From the NCBI GenBank assembly GCA_020631235.1, contig JAHDHQ010000010.1:1-64000 (forward strand): 64,000 nt of DNA. Reading direction: 5' to 3'. Shown here one piece after another: positions 45,009-54,756 of this stretch. The stretch is from Saprospiraceae bacterium. GTDB taxonomy: Bacteria; Bacteroidota; Bacteroidia; Chitinophagales; Saprospiraceae. The notes under the pieces were generated by a model. The model worked only from the letters and a program-made list of their open reading frames with translations. It made no database searches and was not told the origin of the DNA. Both the position numbers and the translations under genes were made by a program. The stretch's first letter is position 1; every line of letters starts with the position of its first letter.

Positions 45009-45973
45009 ATTTGTTTTATGGCATTAGCTTTTGTAATTGGGGTTAAGGTGTATCCACTTTCTCGAAGCAAATGTATAACTCCATTTTTACCTGCTAAATG
45101 TCCAGCTCCAACTGCAAAAAAAGTAGGTCCTTCTTTCATTTGTTTTCCAATTTCTGGAATCCAGTTGAGGTTTCTATTTTTAAGTAGCATATCACCGTAG
45201 TCGCTCATACTTTCGTCTTCATCTATGCTTTCTACTAAAGATTCTATGTCTTGATTTTTATAGGATTCTACGAGTGCATCCATCATTTCATCGGTAGCTT
45301 CAGAGGTAATGGATTCCACGAGCATGTCAGCTTGCGATTCGTAAGGGATAGAATCGAAGATGCTCATCTGATACTCCATGGTTTCGAGCCCTTCTACTTC
45401 CATATTGTTTTTTTGAGCTTTCTCATAAAATTCCATTTCGTAAGAAACGATAGATCCATCTTTACCGCCCATGGAAAAATCAGACATATCTATATCCACC
45501 ATAGCCGATAAAAACATGGGTTTTATGCGCTCTAACATCATTAAGGGAAGACCTTTTTCCTTAAAGTGATTTTTGACTATTTCGTACTCTTCGTCTGATA
45601 ACAGATCTTTTAAGCTTGTACCATTTTTCATGAAAGCCTTAGAAATCATGCCCATTTGTGCGCCCATATTTTGCATGTCATCCATATCTATTTCGAAGAC
45701 CATTTGTTCGGCTGATTGTATAGCGGTCTCTGTGCCTGGAGGTAAAAAATAATCATCTCTATCTATCATATGTATTGTTCCAAAGAGATACGAGTCATCT
45801 TCTATGCCTTCCTTTTCTATTTTCCAAAGCAGCGCTTTTTCAAGTGGAGCATATTTTAGTTCGGACTTCTTTAGGGCAGGTAAAGTTTCAGAAATGACTT
45901 GTTTAGATTTACAAGCTGTGGTAAAAAACACTAAGCTTGAAAGGATGATTATATACTGTTGAATTCTGTTCAT
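45005..45973 (-). CDS. TraB/GumN family lipoprotein
   Basis: The 322-residue protein has a lipoprotein signal ending TTAC (Cys21). The family signatures are YLFGTIHMID near the start and VGAGHLAGKNGVI near the end. TraB/GumN proteins are related to Tiki-type metalloproteases in eukaryotes; the His and Glu residues at these motifs are present here, but activity is not established. It overlaps the gamma-CA-like gene by four bases and follows rlmB by four bases. Confidence 0.88.
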   Translation of the reverse strand: MNRIQQYIIILSSLVFFTTACKSKQVISETLPALKKSELKYAPLEKALLWKIEKEGIEDDSYLFGTIHMIDRDDYFLPPGTETAIQSAEQMVFEIDMDDMQNMGAQMGMISKAFMKNGTSLKDLLSDEEYEIVKNHFKEKGLPLMMLERIKPMFLSAMVDIDMSDFSMGGKDGSIVSYEMEFYEKAQKNNMEVEGLETMEYQMSIFDSIPYESQADMLVESITSEATDEMMDALVESYKNQDIESLVESIDEDESMSDYGDMLLKNRNLNWIPEIGKQMKEGPTFFAVGAGHLAGKNGVIHLLRESGYTLTPITKANAIKQI

Positions 45974-45977
45974 TGAT

Positions 45978-46751
45978 CTAAATATTCTCTTTGATTAATT
46001 TATAAATATCGTGCATTAATATTCCAGTTGCTACAGAAACGTTTAATGATTCCATTTGTTCTTTTCCCGGAATAGAAACGGTGTGATCTACCAATTTTCT
46101 GGTATTAGAGGAAATCCCTTTCCCTTCTGATCCCATAATGAGGGCAAGTCCTTGATTAATATCAATGCTATTGGCTAGATCATTGGTTCCATTCATGTCG
46201 GCAGCGATTATATTCAATCCTTGCCCTTTTAATTGTTGGATTGCTTTAGACAAAGAGGCAACCTTACAAACTCTAAGTTTTAATAATGCTCCTGCTGATG
46301 ATTTTATGGCTCCTGCATTTATTCGAGCCCCACCTTTTAATGGGACGACCATGGCATGTGCTCCAAACCACAAAGCCGTCCTAGCTAATGCGCCGAAATT
46401 GCGGACATCTTCAATGCCTTCGGTCATTAATATAAAGGGCGCTTTTCCTTGTTCGTAACACCATTGGACCACATCATCAAGATCATAATATTCAATATGA
46501 CTTATTTGTGCGGCCACTCCTTGATGTGCTTTTATTCTAGATATATAATCCAATTTTTCTTTAGGCACCACCTGAAGCTGCACTTCTGCTTCTCTGCAAA
46601 GAAAACGCAACTCTTTTTCAAAAGGCCCTCGAATGCCTTTATCTATCCATACTTTTTCAATATTTTTCTTTGCTTTTAATGCATCTAAAATAGGATTTCT
46701 ACCCACAATAAATTGATCCTTTACAGCAATGTTGACGGAGTTTTTATCCAT
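45978..46751 (-). CDS. rlmB: 23S rRNA (guanosine-2'-O)-methyltransferase RlmB
   Basis: The 257-residue SpoU-family enzyme has an N-terminal L30e-like domain (IVGRNPILDALK) and the C-terminal knotted domain with IMGSEGKGIS and LNVSVATGILMHD motifs. It methylates G2251 of 23S rRNA in E. coli. It is the first gene of the string to 44490 and faces the T9SS M36 protease across a 116-base gap containing an inverted repeat. Confidence 0.93.
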   Translation of the reverse strand: MDKNSVNIAVKDQFIVGRNPILDALKAKKNIEKVWIDKGIRGPFEKELRFLCREAEVQLQVVPKEKLDYISRIKAHQGVAAQISHIEYYDLDDVVQWCYEQGKAPFILMTEGIEDVRNFGALARTALWFGAHAMVVPLKGGARINAGAIKSSAGALLKLRVCKVASLSKAIQQLKGQGLNIIAADMNGTNDLANSIDINQGLALIMGSEGKGISSNTRKLVDHTVSIPGKEQMESLNVSVATGILMHDIYKLIKENI

Positions 46752-46793
46752 GACTTAAATCTACGCTCGAATTTTATTTACTAGTCTCTTAAA

Positions 46794-46833
46794 TGACCAT
46801 TTTAAGTGCATATTAACTTTATAAAAATGGTCA
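46794..46833. promoter_or_regulatory. Ten-base inverted repeat in the rlmB / M36 protease intergenic region
   Basis: TGACCATTTT (46794-46803) and AAAATGGTCA (46824-46833) are a perfect inverted repeat separated by 20 bases. It precedes the weak -7-like TATATTTA at 46841-46848 of the M36 gene. It may bind a dimeric regulator or form a hairpin. Confidence 0.4.
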
Positions 46834-46867
46834 GTATGCTTATATTTAGGCAAAATAAACTAACACA

Positions 46868-49800
46868 ATGATAAAGAATTTACAGAAGTTACTTTTTGCA
46901 CTGCTTTTAGTTTTTTCTATTTCTGATGTTGTGGCTCAAGAAGCTGCCAACTCAGAACTGGCAAAACAATTTGTTATAAATCAAGCAGAAAGTTTAAGGC
47001 TCAGCCCTAGTGATGTAGAAAATATCCACGTTTCTGATGCGTATATAAACTCTAAAAATGGTCTTCATTACATCTATCTAACGCAAACGATAAATGGCAT
47101 ACCTATTCATAATAGTATTATGAACGTAGTGGTTATGAAAAATAATGAAGTACGTGTTTTAGCGAATCGATGGGTTGGAAATGCAGCGGATAAAGTAACT
47201 AACAAAACTGTGAAAATATCGTCAAGTGAAGCGATCGAACAAGCTTTAGTAGAGGCGGATGTTATCACTAAACAAAGCATTGAACTAAAAGAAAAAATCA
47301 ATGACCAAAAGTTTATTTATCACCAAAATGGTGCTACGCAAAGTGATATCAATGTAAAACAGACCTACATGTTACAAGCTGATGGGAGTGTACGTTTAGC
47401 TTGGGCAGTGGAATTAGATATGAAAGAATCAGCCGATTACTGGAATATGAAGGTAGATGCTCGTTCTGGTGAGATTATAGACAAAACAAACTACACCGTA
47501 TATTGTAAAATAGAAAACGGAAAATATACAAACCATTCGAGATCATGTAGAGGTCATCATAGACCACACAAAGCTGTAGAAGCTAGTCTGCCGATGAAAA
47601 TGGAAAATATATATCGAGTATATGCATTACCAGCAGAAAGTCCATTGCATGGACCTCATGATTTAGTGCAAAATCCAGCTTTACTAAATGCATCTCCTTA
47701 TGGCTGGCACAACACAACCGGAGTCGAAGGAGTTGATTTTACAATTACAAGAGGAAACAACGTACATGCTTACGAAGATCGACAAGATATCAATCAATCA
47801 TCAGGAAATGAGCCAGATGGTGGTGCTGATTTGATTTTTGATTTTGAGCACTTTACGGATGAAGAACCTGCATTTAATATCGATGCGACAACGGTAAACT
47901 TGTTTTACATGATCAATATGATGCATGATATCACTTACCAATTCGGGTTTGATGAAGCGGCGGGTAATTTTCAAGCCAACAACTTTGGTAATGGTGGTAA
48001 TGCCAACGATTATGTTTACGGTGAAGCTATGGATGGAAGTGGAGAAGATAATGCCAATTTTGCTACTCCACCGGATGGAGGAAATGGACGCATGCAAATG
48101 TATGTTTGGAATCAAGTAGATTCAAGGTTATGTGAAATATTAGAACCTACATCTATTTCTGGATTTCTAGAAGTTGGTGCTGGAGGCAATGATTCATGGG
48201 GTTTCGATTATGAAGATGTTCCTTTTACAGGAAAAATTGTTTTAGCAACCGATGGCAGCTCTTCTGGAGGTACTCAATGTTGTAATGATATAGCGAATGC
48301 AGAAGCAGTTGCAGGCAATGTTGCATTAATAGATAGAGGAACCTGTCAATTTGGGTTTAAAGCTTTGAAAGCACAAGAAGCTGGAGCTGGTGCGTGTGTT
48401 ATTTGTAATGTCCCAGGTGTAAATGGAGGTACTGGCGAGGAATTAATTGCAATGGATGGAGGTGATGTTGGAACTCAAGTAACCATTCCAACTGTATTTC
48501 TAAGTTACTCACAATGTAACAGGATGAGAGATCAAATTACATTAGGAAATGATGTGATTTTCAAAATAGAAGCTCAAGAAATTCAAGGTCCTTCCCAGTA
48601 TAATGGTTCTTTTGATAATGGTATCATAGCGCATGAATATGGGCATGGTATTTCCAACAGACTTACTGCAGGACCTGCGGCAGCAGGATGTTTAGGTAAT
48701 GAAGAGCAAATGGGTGAAGGATGGTCAGATTTCTTTACACTCATCACTTCAGTGGAAGAAGGCGATTTAGGAAGTGATGTTAGAGGAGTGGGTGTCTATG
48801 CCAATGGTGAAGATGTCAATGGAAGTGGAATTAGAACTTTTCCTTACAGCACCGACATGAGCATAAACCCTGAAACCTACAATAAAATTAAAGTAAATTC
48901 TGTGCCTCATGGAGTAGGACAAGTATGGTGCGCTATGCTTTGGGATTTATACTGGGCGATGGTAGATGTTTATGGATGGGATGCCGATTATAGCAATACT
49001 GAATCTGGAAACCATAAGGCCATAACACTGGTTATGGAAGGTATGAAACTACAACCGTGTAGCCCTGGTTTTGTCGATGGAAGGGATGCTATATTAAACG
49101 CAGATTTACTGAATTTCAATGGAGAAAACCAATGTCTAATTTGGGAAGTATTTGCAAGAAGAGGACTAGGATACTATGCAGATCAAGCAAGTTCTGATTC
49201 AAGGTCAGATGGTACAGAAGATTTCGAACCATTACCAACTTGTATCAAAGAGCTTAAAATTCGGAAAACCATGCCAGAGATTATTGAACCTGGAGATGAT
49301 ATCACTGTTTCTGTAAGCTTGGCTAATCATAAAGAGGAAACGGTGACCAACGTCATGATTACCGATGAAATACCAGCAGGCATGACCTTTATCAGCTCTA
49401 CAGCATCAGTTACGCCTATCGACAATGGAGACATGCTTGTGTTTGAATTTGGAGATTTAGAAACACTATATGAAGAAGATTTCGAAATAGTTTATGGGAC
49501 GGATCCATCTAATTTTAGTGAGCAATTGTTCATTGATGATATTGAGTCCAACACTGGCAACTGGGAAATACCTTTTGAAGGGTCAGAAGGTGGAAACTTC
49601 TTTGGATATACGAGTGTTGCTTCGAATAGCCCAGATCGTTCATACTACGTGTCTGAACCAGAAACAGAGTCAGACCAGCGATTAATCTTCCAAAATTTGA
49701 GTGTAACAGGAACAAGACCTGGTTTACGATTCTTCCATAGATATGATACAGAAGAAGCCACTGATGCCGGGTTTATGAGAGTTTCACCAGCAGGCGAATT

Positions 49801-50428
49801 TGATTGGGTAGATGTACGTAATGATTTTCTTTTAAATGGGTATAATAGCGATATTGCTTATGCTACTTTTGCCATTCCGAATCACTTTGGCTGGACGGGA
49901 ACAACTAATCAAGCATTTATCCCTACGATTATCGATTTAGGTGCATACAATGGCATGGATATAGATGTCCAATTTAGATATGGTACCAATGAAGGTGTTG
50001 TGGCAAATAGCCCGGTTCCAGGTTGGTTTATCGATGATTTTGAATTGATTGATATTAAAGATTACAATTCAGATATTTGCATTACTTCTGAAGAAGGTGA
50101 CAACAGTTGCTCAAATGGGGTAACCATTATCAATGTAAAAGTAGAAGTAAGCACTGACGATTTAATCGATACAGATACAGAAATGGGATTATTCCCTAAT
50201 CCTGCCGGTAACTATGTACAGTTAGTGATAAAAAATACTGAAACGAGAGATTATCAAATGACCATGACCAATATGCAAGGTGTGCAAGTGATGGTTAAAC
50301 ATCTAAATCAAATTTCTGATCATTATACTAACAGCATCGACACCAGGTCTTTACCTGCTGGGATGTACGTTGTACAGTTAAATTCAGATAATGGTTTAGT
50401 CAACAAAAAACTGGTCATTCAGAGATAG
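46868..50428 (+). CDS. M36 (fungalysin) metalloprotease with PA domain and T9SS sorting domain
   Basis: The 1186-residue protein has a signal peptide ending VVAQ, then FTP and PepSY-type propeptide regions (about 28-215) and the M36 catalytic domain. The zinc motif HEYGH is at 589-593, with the third ligand in GEGWSDFF. A PA domain (with LIDRGTCQFG, about 425-560) is inserted before the zinc site. A DUF11-like domain (TMPEIIEPGDDITV) and a jelly-roll region follow. The last 80 residues are a T9SS type A sorting domain (LFPNPAGNYV). It is secreted and probably degrades proteins outside the cell. Confidence 0.95.
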   Translation: MIKNLQKLLFALLLVFSISDVVAQEAANSELAKQFVINQAESLRLSPSDVENIHVSDAYINSKNGLHYIYLTQTINGIPIHNSIMNVVVMKNNEVRVLANRWVGNAADKVTNKTVKISSSEAIEQALVEADVITKQSIELKEKINDQKFIYHQNGATQSDINVKQTYMLQADGSVRLAWAVELDMKESADYWNMKVDARSGEIIDKTNYTVYCKIENGKYTNHSRSCRGHHRPHKAVEASLPMKMENIYRVYALPAESPLHGPHDLVQNPALLNASPYGWHNTTGVEGVDFTITRGNNVHAYEDRQDINQSSGNEPDGGADLIFDFEHFTDEEPAFNIDATTVNLFYMINMMHDITYQFGFDEAAGNFQANNFGNGGNANDYVYGEAMDGSGEDNANFATPPDGGNGRMQMYVWNQVDSRLCEILEPTSISGFLEVGAGGNDSWGFDYEDVPFTGKIVLATDGSSSGGTQCCNDIANAEAVAGNVALIDRGTCQFGFKALKAQEAGAGACVICNVPGVNGGTGEELIAMDGGDVGTQVTIPTVFLSYSQCNRMRDQITLGNDVIFKIEAQEIQGPSQYNGSFDNGIIAHEYGHGISNRLTAGPAAAGCLGNEEQMGEGWSDFFTLITSVEEGDLGSDVRGVGVYANGEDVNGSGIRTFPYSTDMSINPETYNKIKVNSVPHGVGQVWCAMLWDLYWAMVDVYGWDADYSNTESGNHKAITLVMEGMKLQPCSPGFVDGRDAILNADLLNFNGENQCLIWEVFARRGLGYYADQASSDSRSDGTEDFEPLPTCIKELKIRKTMPEIIEPGDDITVSVSLANHKEETVTNVMITDEIPAGMTFISSTASVTPIDNGDMLVFEFGDLETLYEEDFEIVYGTDPSNFSEQLFIDDIESNTGNWEIPFEGSEGGNFFGYTSVASNSPDRSYYVSEPETESDQRLIFQNLSVTGTRPGLRFFHRYDTEEATDAGFMRVSPAGEFDWVDVRNDFLLNGYNSDIAYATFAIPNHFGWTGTTNQAFIPTIIDLGAYNGMDIDVQFRYGTNEGVVANSPVPGWFIDDFELIDIKDYNSDICITSEEGDNSCSNGVTIINVKVEVSTDDLIDTDTEMGLFPNPAGNYVQLVIKNTETRDYQMTMTNMQGVQVMVKHLNQISDHYTNSIDTRSLPAGMYVVQLNSDNGLVNKKLVIQR

Positions 50429-50450
50429 TCTGAACTACATAAAAAAGTAA

Positions 50451-50480
50451 AAGGCGAGTTTTTGACTCGCCTTTTTTTAT
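50451..50480 (+). terminator. Intrinsic terminator after the M36 protease gene
   Basis: AAGGCGAGT (50451-50459) pairs perfectly with ACTCGCCTT (50465-50473), followed by a T run. The stem starts 22 bases after the M36 stop codon. Confidence 0.88.
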
Positions 50481-50501
50481 TAACTACTTTAAGCGCACTC
50501 C

Positions 50502-51389
50502 ATGATTTATCAAATCGAAAAATGGCTGGTCATAATCCTTGTCTCTTTAAGCTACAACATAAAACTGAAGGCTCAGACACTCTTAAAAGAAGACACATTC
50601 AATCAATATTGGAATCAGGGATCTGCAGAAATTAGTAGCTATGCGCTTGAGCAAGCAAGGTATGGTGAACTTCATGAAGGACATGCTGTATTAATTTACG
50701 TTACCGAGCCATTTTCTAAACAACAGATGGTAAAATCGGACTACCCAAATTCAGAAAATATTGCGGTTTTAAAGCTTAATGCAACAAAAAAGTTTACTAC
50801 TGGTATTTATCCATATTCCATGATGACCAGTAGTTTTTTCCCTCTAGGTGAAAAAGCAAGCAATGCTATAAAAATGAGTACTAGCGTTCAAGATTGGTGT
50901 GGACAGAGTTTTATGGAACTAGAAAGAAGAAAAGAATTAAACCTAAACATTCATTCCTATTTTCAAGGCGAAAGTGTAGAAAATGCAAAATATCCATTGG
51001 TCGCTTTGGAGGATGATATCTGGAGTATAATCCGCATTAAGCCCGCTGACTTACCTGTCGGTGAATTTTCTATGGTACCTGGGTTCTTTTATCTTAATCT
51101 TAAGCACCAAAATTTCGAAGATATACTTTGCTCTGCCACTATCACGACGCATGGAGAGTACTCAGAATATACCATCAAATACCCTTCAATAGCTCGTACA
51201 CTTAGCATTCAGTTCGAATCCAAATTCCCATACAGGATCATGAGCTGGGAAGAACAATATTATGATGGGTATGGAGTAGAAAAACAATTACTAAAAACCA
51301 AAGCAACTAAAATCAAGACCTTGCAAATAGACTATTGGAATAAAAACAAAGTTGCCGACCGTGCACTAAGAAAAACTTTAGGATTGTAA
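50502..51389 (+). CDS. Secreted protein of unknown function (Bacteroidota family)
   Basis: The 295-residue protein has a hydrophobic signal region ending near LKAQ. The body contains the well-conserved-looking segments EDTFNQYWNQGSAEI, EQARYGELHEGHAVLI and VSKQ-type charged stretches. I recall this as a conserved Bacteroidota protein often labelled septum formation inhibitor Maf, but it shows none of the nucleotide pyrophosphatase features of true Maf, so I do not adopt that name. It is monocistronic after the terminator at 50451. Confidence 0.72.
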   Translation: MIYQIEKWLVIILVSLSYNIKLKAQTLLKEDTFNQYWNQGSAEISSYALEQARYGELHEGHAVLIYVTEPFSKQQMVKSDYPNSENIAVLKLNATKKFTTGIYPYSMMTSSFFPLGEKASNAIKMSTSVQDWCGQSFMELERRKELNLNIHSYFQGESVENAKYPLVALEDDIWSIIRIKPADLPVGEFSMVPGFFYLNLKHQNFEDILCSATITTHGEYSEYTIKYPSIARTLSIQFESKFPYRIMSWEEQYYDGYGVEKQLLKTKATKIKTLQIDYWNKNKVADRALRKTLGL

Positions 51390-51459
51390 AAGCTTAGGTT
51401 TCCCATAAAATATTCATCCCATTTTTTGTGTTTTGTCTGTATATTTTAGCTTCGATAAA

Positions 51460-52719
51460 ATGAGGAAAACCACAAAGCTTTACAGGAATTTCAAGGATTT
51501 AATAGTTTGTTTCATTCTGTTAACTTCTTGTACTTTTTTAATTGCCCAAAAGTCAAGCTATATAGACTCTATAGCTACAAAACTTATGGAAGAACATTCC
51601 ATTGTAGGGTTATCTATCGGCGTGGTCCATGGTACAACCAGTCATACTTATGGCTATGGCACCACTAATTTTGATAATGATATTCCAGTGACTGGTAAGA
51701 CATTCTTTAATGTGGCTTCTATCACTAAGTTATTTACGGCCACTGCTATAATGCAATTAGTAGAGCAAGAAAGATTATCTCTGGACGATAAGCTGGTCCA
51801 TGTTTTACCAGGATTTTTCATGAAAGACAAACGTCACAAGGATATAACTATCAAACATTTATTAACTCATTCTTCAGGTTTAATGTGGGATAATAAACTT
51901 AATGAATCACCTGATGATCGATCAGCATTACCCTTGTATCTCGAACAGCTAAAAAATAAACGACTGAATTTTACGCCTGGCAAAAAAATGTCTTATAAAA
52001 CGTATAGTAATGTTGCTTTCAATTTGTTGGGTCTTGTTATAGAGGAAATCAGCCAACTGAGTTTTGATGAGTACATTCATAGACATATCCTCCGGCCATT
52101 AAATATGGCATCCAGTACTTTCTTTTATGAGTCTTTAGATACTGCACAGCTTGCATTACCCCAAATTGTAGCGGGTAAATCCAAAGATGTTTACAGACTA
52201 AATTTTCAAGGTGTCGATCGCAAAAGAGACCCAATACTCCAGCAAAAACCAATTCCATTAACCACACACAAAACCGTCGGAGAAGAATACGAACAAAATG
52301 CATGTGGCAATCTACTCTGTAACTCACATGATTTAAATCTGTGGATGAGGGAGTGGTTAACTATTTCGGCAGAAGACAATCAACCCTTGAGTACATACTT
52401 AAAGAGAAGTATGTGGCAAGAGCAAATAAAAACGCCCAACGAGGATATTTCCATCGGACTTGCTTGGTGGATTTATAAAAATGAAGCTTTAGCTAATGCG
52501 TATTTTCATGTAGGTACAAACCCAGGTTACTCTAGTATATTGATGATTTATCCTTCTCAAAACCTTGGTATAAATATTTTATGCAACGCTTGGTATGCTA
52601 AAGATGTCATATGGAATGATCTATTTGATGAAGTGCTTCATTATTATTTAGCCAAAAAAAAAAGAGTATTAAATAAAAAAGAGCTAAAACATGTGCGTTT
52701 TAGCTCCTTATTATTCTAA
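51460..52719 (+). CDS. Beta-lactamase family serine hydrolase (S12-like)
   Basis: The frame begins at a TTG (51433), but the ATG at 51460 gives the usual N-terminus with a hydrophobic segment ending LIAQ; 419 residues. The catalytic SxxK is SITK at 87-90. The YxN is in YSNVAFN and the third motif region is HVGTNPGYSS. These match class C beta-lactamase-like and penicillin-binding-protein-like hydrolases, with unknown substrate. The last codons form a hairpin that is a terminator for the convergent SulP gene. Confidence 0.87.
   Translation: MRKTTKLYRNFKDLIVCFILLTSCTFLIAQKSSYIDSIATKLMEEHSIVGLSIGVVHGTTSHTYGYGTTNFDNDIPVTGKTFFNVASITKLFTATAIMQLVEQERLSLDDKLVHVLPGFFMKDKRHKDITIKHLLTHSSGLMWDNKLNESPDDRSALPLYLEQLKNKRLNFTPGKKMSYKTYSNVAFNLLGLVIEEISQLSFDEYIHRHILRPLNMASSTFFYESLDTAQLALPQIVAGKSKDVYRLNFQGVDRKRDPILQQKPIPLTTHKTVGEEYEQNACGNLLCNSHDLNLWMREWLTISAEDNQPLSTYLKRSMWQEQIKTPNEDISIGLAWWIYKNEALANAYFHVGTNPGYSSILMIYPSQNLGINILCNAWYAKDVIWNDLFDEVLHYYLAKKKRVLNKKELKHVRFSSLLF
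52681..52706 (-). terminator. Terminator of the SulP gene inside the serine hydrolase CDS
   Basis: GAGCTAAAA (52681-52689) pairs perfectly with TTTTAGCTC (52698-52706) around an eight-base loop. On the minus strand the stem is followed by TTTTTTATTT, so it terminates the SulP gene, whose stop is at 52726. The same bases encode the last residues of the plus-strand hydrolase. Confidence 0.8.
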
Positions 52720-52725
52720 TAATAT

Positions 52726-54591
52726 TTATACTACATCTTCTGGACCATATTCATCAGGTATATTATCCTTTACCCATACTAGACATTCATTGAAACTACC
52801 AAAAAGATGATTATTCGGTATTAGGTCAGGAATGATGTCAATTCTTTCCATCATGTACTTTGGTTGTTCGTTTAAATTAACCAACAGCACTTTTATACCT
52901 TGTTTAGCTAAATCTACGATTACGTCTTCCATAGCATATAATCCGGATTGATCCATGTAGGGTACTCTGCCCATCCGAATAATAACGGCCGAGGCAGTTT
53001 TAGGTATTTGCATAGCTAATTGCTGGAAATCATTGGTAGAACCGAAAAACAAAGGACCTTTAATGTGCTTAATAAACACTTCTTCTTTCAGTTCTTTTGG
53101 AAAACCAATTTCATCTTTCCATGATTCTTCCTCGAGTGATTTTACATCTGATTTTTCAGCCGTTAAATCACCGATTTTTTTCATAAACATGAGTGATGCG
53201 ATAACTAAACCTATTCCTACCGCGTATACCAAGTTCCACACAGAAGATAGGATCAATACAACTAATAAAATCACAACTTCTGCTCGTGGCATATGTGGAA
53301 TAGCTTTCAAGCCCTTATAATCCATAACACCAATTCCCACAGTAATCAAAATACCAGCTAAAACCGCAGCGGGGATCTTCGATGCTATCGGTCCAAGAGC
53401 TAATAAAATGACCAGTAGTAATACACCAGCAATCATACCCGACAATTTCGTCTTACCTCCTGCATTAATATTCACTACCGTCCGAATGGTTGCACCCGCA
53501 CCAGGAATTCCTCCAAATAGGGCCGCAATACTATTACCTATACCCTGACCTACTAATTCTTTATTAGGGTTGTGTTTAGTTTTAGTCATATTGTCGGCAA
53601 CAACCGAAGTAAGTAAAGAATCTATGGCTCCGAGTAAGGATAAGGTTATAGCCGTAAAAATGTATGGTGTTACACTGGATAAACTAAACTCGGTAAATAT
53701 TCCCCAATTAGGAATAGGCAAACCGCTAGGTATTTGTTCGATAGGCCTATAATCGAGATTAAAGCCTATGGCAACACCTGACATAACCAGCAATGCTACC
53801 AAGGTACTTGGCACAGCTTTAGTAATGCGTTTAAACCCATAAATGATAAAAATGGTAGCTAGGGCTAATATTAATTCAAGCCAATTTATATTTTTCAAAG
53901 CTCTTGGCAATACTTTAATTGAACCCAGAATTCCAGATGCATCTTTTCCTGCTAAAGTCTGAGATTCCTTTAATATTTGGTCTTGAGAAATCTGTTCGGC
54001 TCTCTTTATAGTTTCTTTAAAATCCTCTAGAACTAATATTCCTTCTCCAGCCTCTTCCTTCAGGATATTGTCCAATATTATTTCTTCTGCGAAAGGCTTG
54101 TATTGTTCTACAAACTGAGCATCTTCTTTTGGATAGTATCCTAGTGCGGGTAAAATTTGAGTGATCAAAATAATGACTCCAATGGCCGTCATAAACCCAG
54201 AAACCACGGGATATGGAATATACTTTATGTACTTCCCTAAACCCATAAAACCTAAACCTATCTGGAAAATACCCGATAATAAAAAGACGGTTAATATAGC
54301 AGGCAAAGCCTTGGACACATCACCATCAAAAGTGGCTACAATACCTGCAATAATAACCATACTTACTGCTGTCATTGGAGCGGTAGGTCCTGATATTTGC
54401 GTATTTGTTCCACCAAAAAGTGCTGCAAAGAAACTTATGAATATTGCACCATAAAGTCCTGCGCTTGGTCCCAATCCAGAACTAACACCGAATGCAAGGG
54501 CTAGTGGTAATGCTACAATACCTGCAGTTAAACCACCGAATAAGTCTCCTTTTAAATGTTTGAAATCAAAACCAAATCTATTCATTGACAT
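52726..54591 (-). CDS. SulP family inorganic anion transporter with STAS domain
   Basis: The 621-residue protein has the SulP signature near the start (LTAGIVALPLALAFGVSSGLGP is the general region), about 10-12 membrane segments and a C-terminal STAS domain (about 510-600) with MDQSGLYAME. SulP proteins carry sulfate, bicarbonate or other anions, and substrate cannot be read from the sequence. A sulfate role would be attractive given the sulfotransferases, and bicarbonate is equally possible. A consensus-like promoter with a palindrome in its spacer lies upstream (54611-54640). Confidence 0.92.
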   Translation of the reverse strand: MSMNRFGFDFKHLKGDLFGGLTAGIVALPLALAFGVSSGLGPSAGLYGAIFISFFAALFGGTNTQISGPTAPMTAVSMVIIAGIVATFDGDVSKALPAILTVFLLSGIFQIGLGFMGLGKYIKYIPYPVVSGFMTAIGVIILITQILPALGYYPKEDAQFVEQYKPFAEEIILDNILKEEAGEGILVLEDFKETIKRAEQISQDQILKESQTLAGKDASGILGSIKVLPRALKNINWLELILALATIFIIYGFKRITKAVPSTLVALLVMSGVAIGFNLDYRPIEQIPSGLPIPNWGIFTEFSLSSVTPYIFTAITLSLLGAIDSLLTSVVADNMTKTKHNPNKELVGQGIGNSIAALFGGIPGAGATIRTVVNINAGGKTKLSGMIAGVLLLVILLALGPIASKIPAAVLAGILITVGIGVMDYKGLKAIPHMPRAEVVILLVVLILSSVWNLVYAVGIGLVIASLMFMKKIGDLTAEKSDVKSLEEESWKDEIGFPKELKEEVFIKHIKGPLFFGSTNDFQQLAMQIPKTASAVIIRMGRVPYMDQSGLYAMEDVIVDLAKQGIKVLLVNLNEQPKYMMERIDIIPDLIPNNHLFGSFNECLVWVKDNIPDEYGPEDVV

Positions 54592-54610
54592 ATTGTTAAT
54601 TTAAGTTTAC

Positions 54611-54640
54611 TAAAGATAGTAATACTATCCGAATTGTCAA
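54611..54640 (-). promoter_or_regulatory. SulP promoter with palindromic operator candidate
   Basis: On the minus strand TTG (54638-54640) is followed by a 19-base spacer and TATCTTTA (54611-54618), close to TAnnTTTG. A perfect 15-base palindrome, GATAGTA, A, TACTATC (54615-54629), overlaps the -7 box and spacer, a typical position for a repressor site. Confidence 0.5.
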
Positions 54641-54756
54641 TTTTGCTTCCAAAAACAAGAGCCAACCTCCTGCTTATTGTTTATAATACTCATGTTTTTA
54701 GCTTATTTCTTTAAAGAAACGCTTTAGAAAACCCATGGTTTTAAGATTACTTACCA

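Noticed and set aside
47801-48115. Minus-strand ORF of 104 codons inside the M36 protease gene
   Set aside because: It lies fully inside a strongly supported protease domain and has no recognisable product.
54161-54454. Plus-strand ORF of 97 codons inside the SulP gene
   Set aside because: It is an antisense shadow of membrane segments of SulP, with no independent signals.
54706-54719. Fourteen-base palindrome TTTCTTTAAAGAAA upstream of the SulP promoter
   Set aside because: It is perfect but has no loop and lies outside the promoter in an A/T-rich context, where chance palindromes are common.
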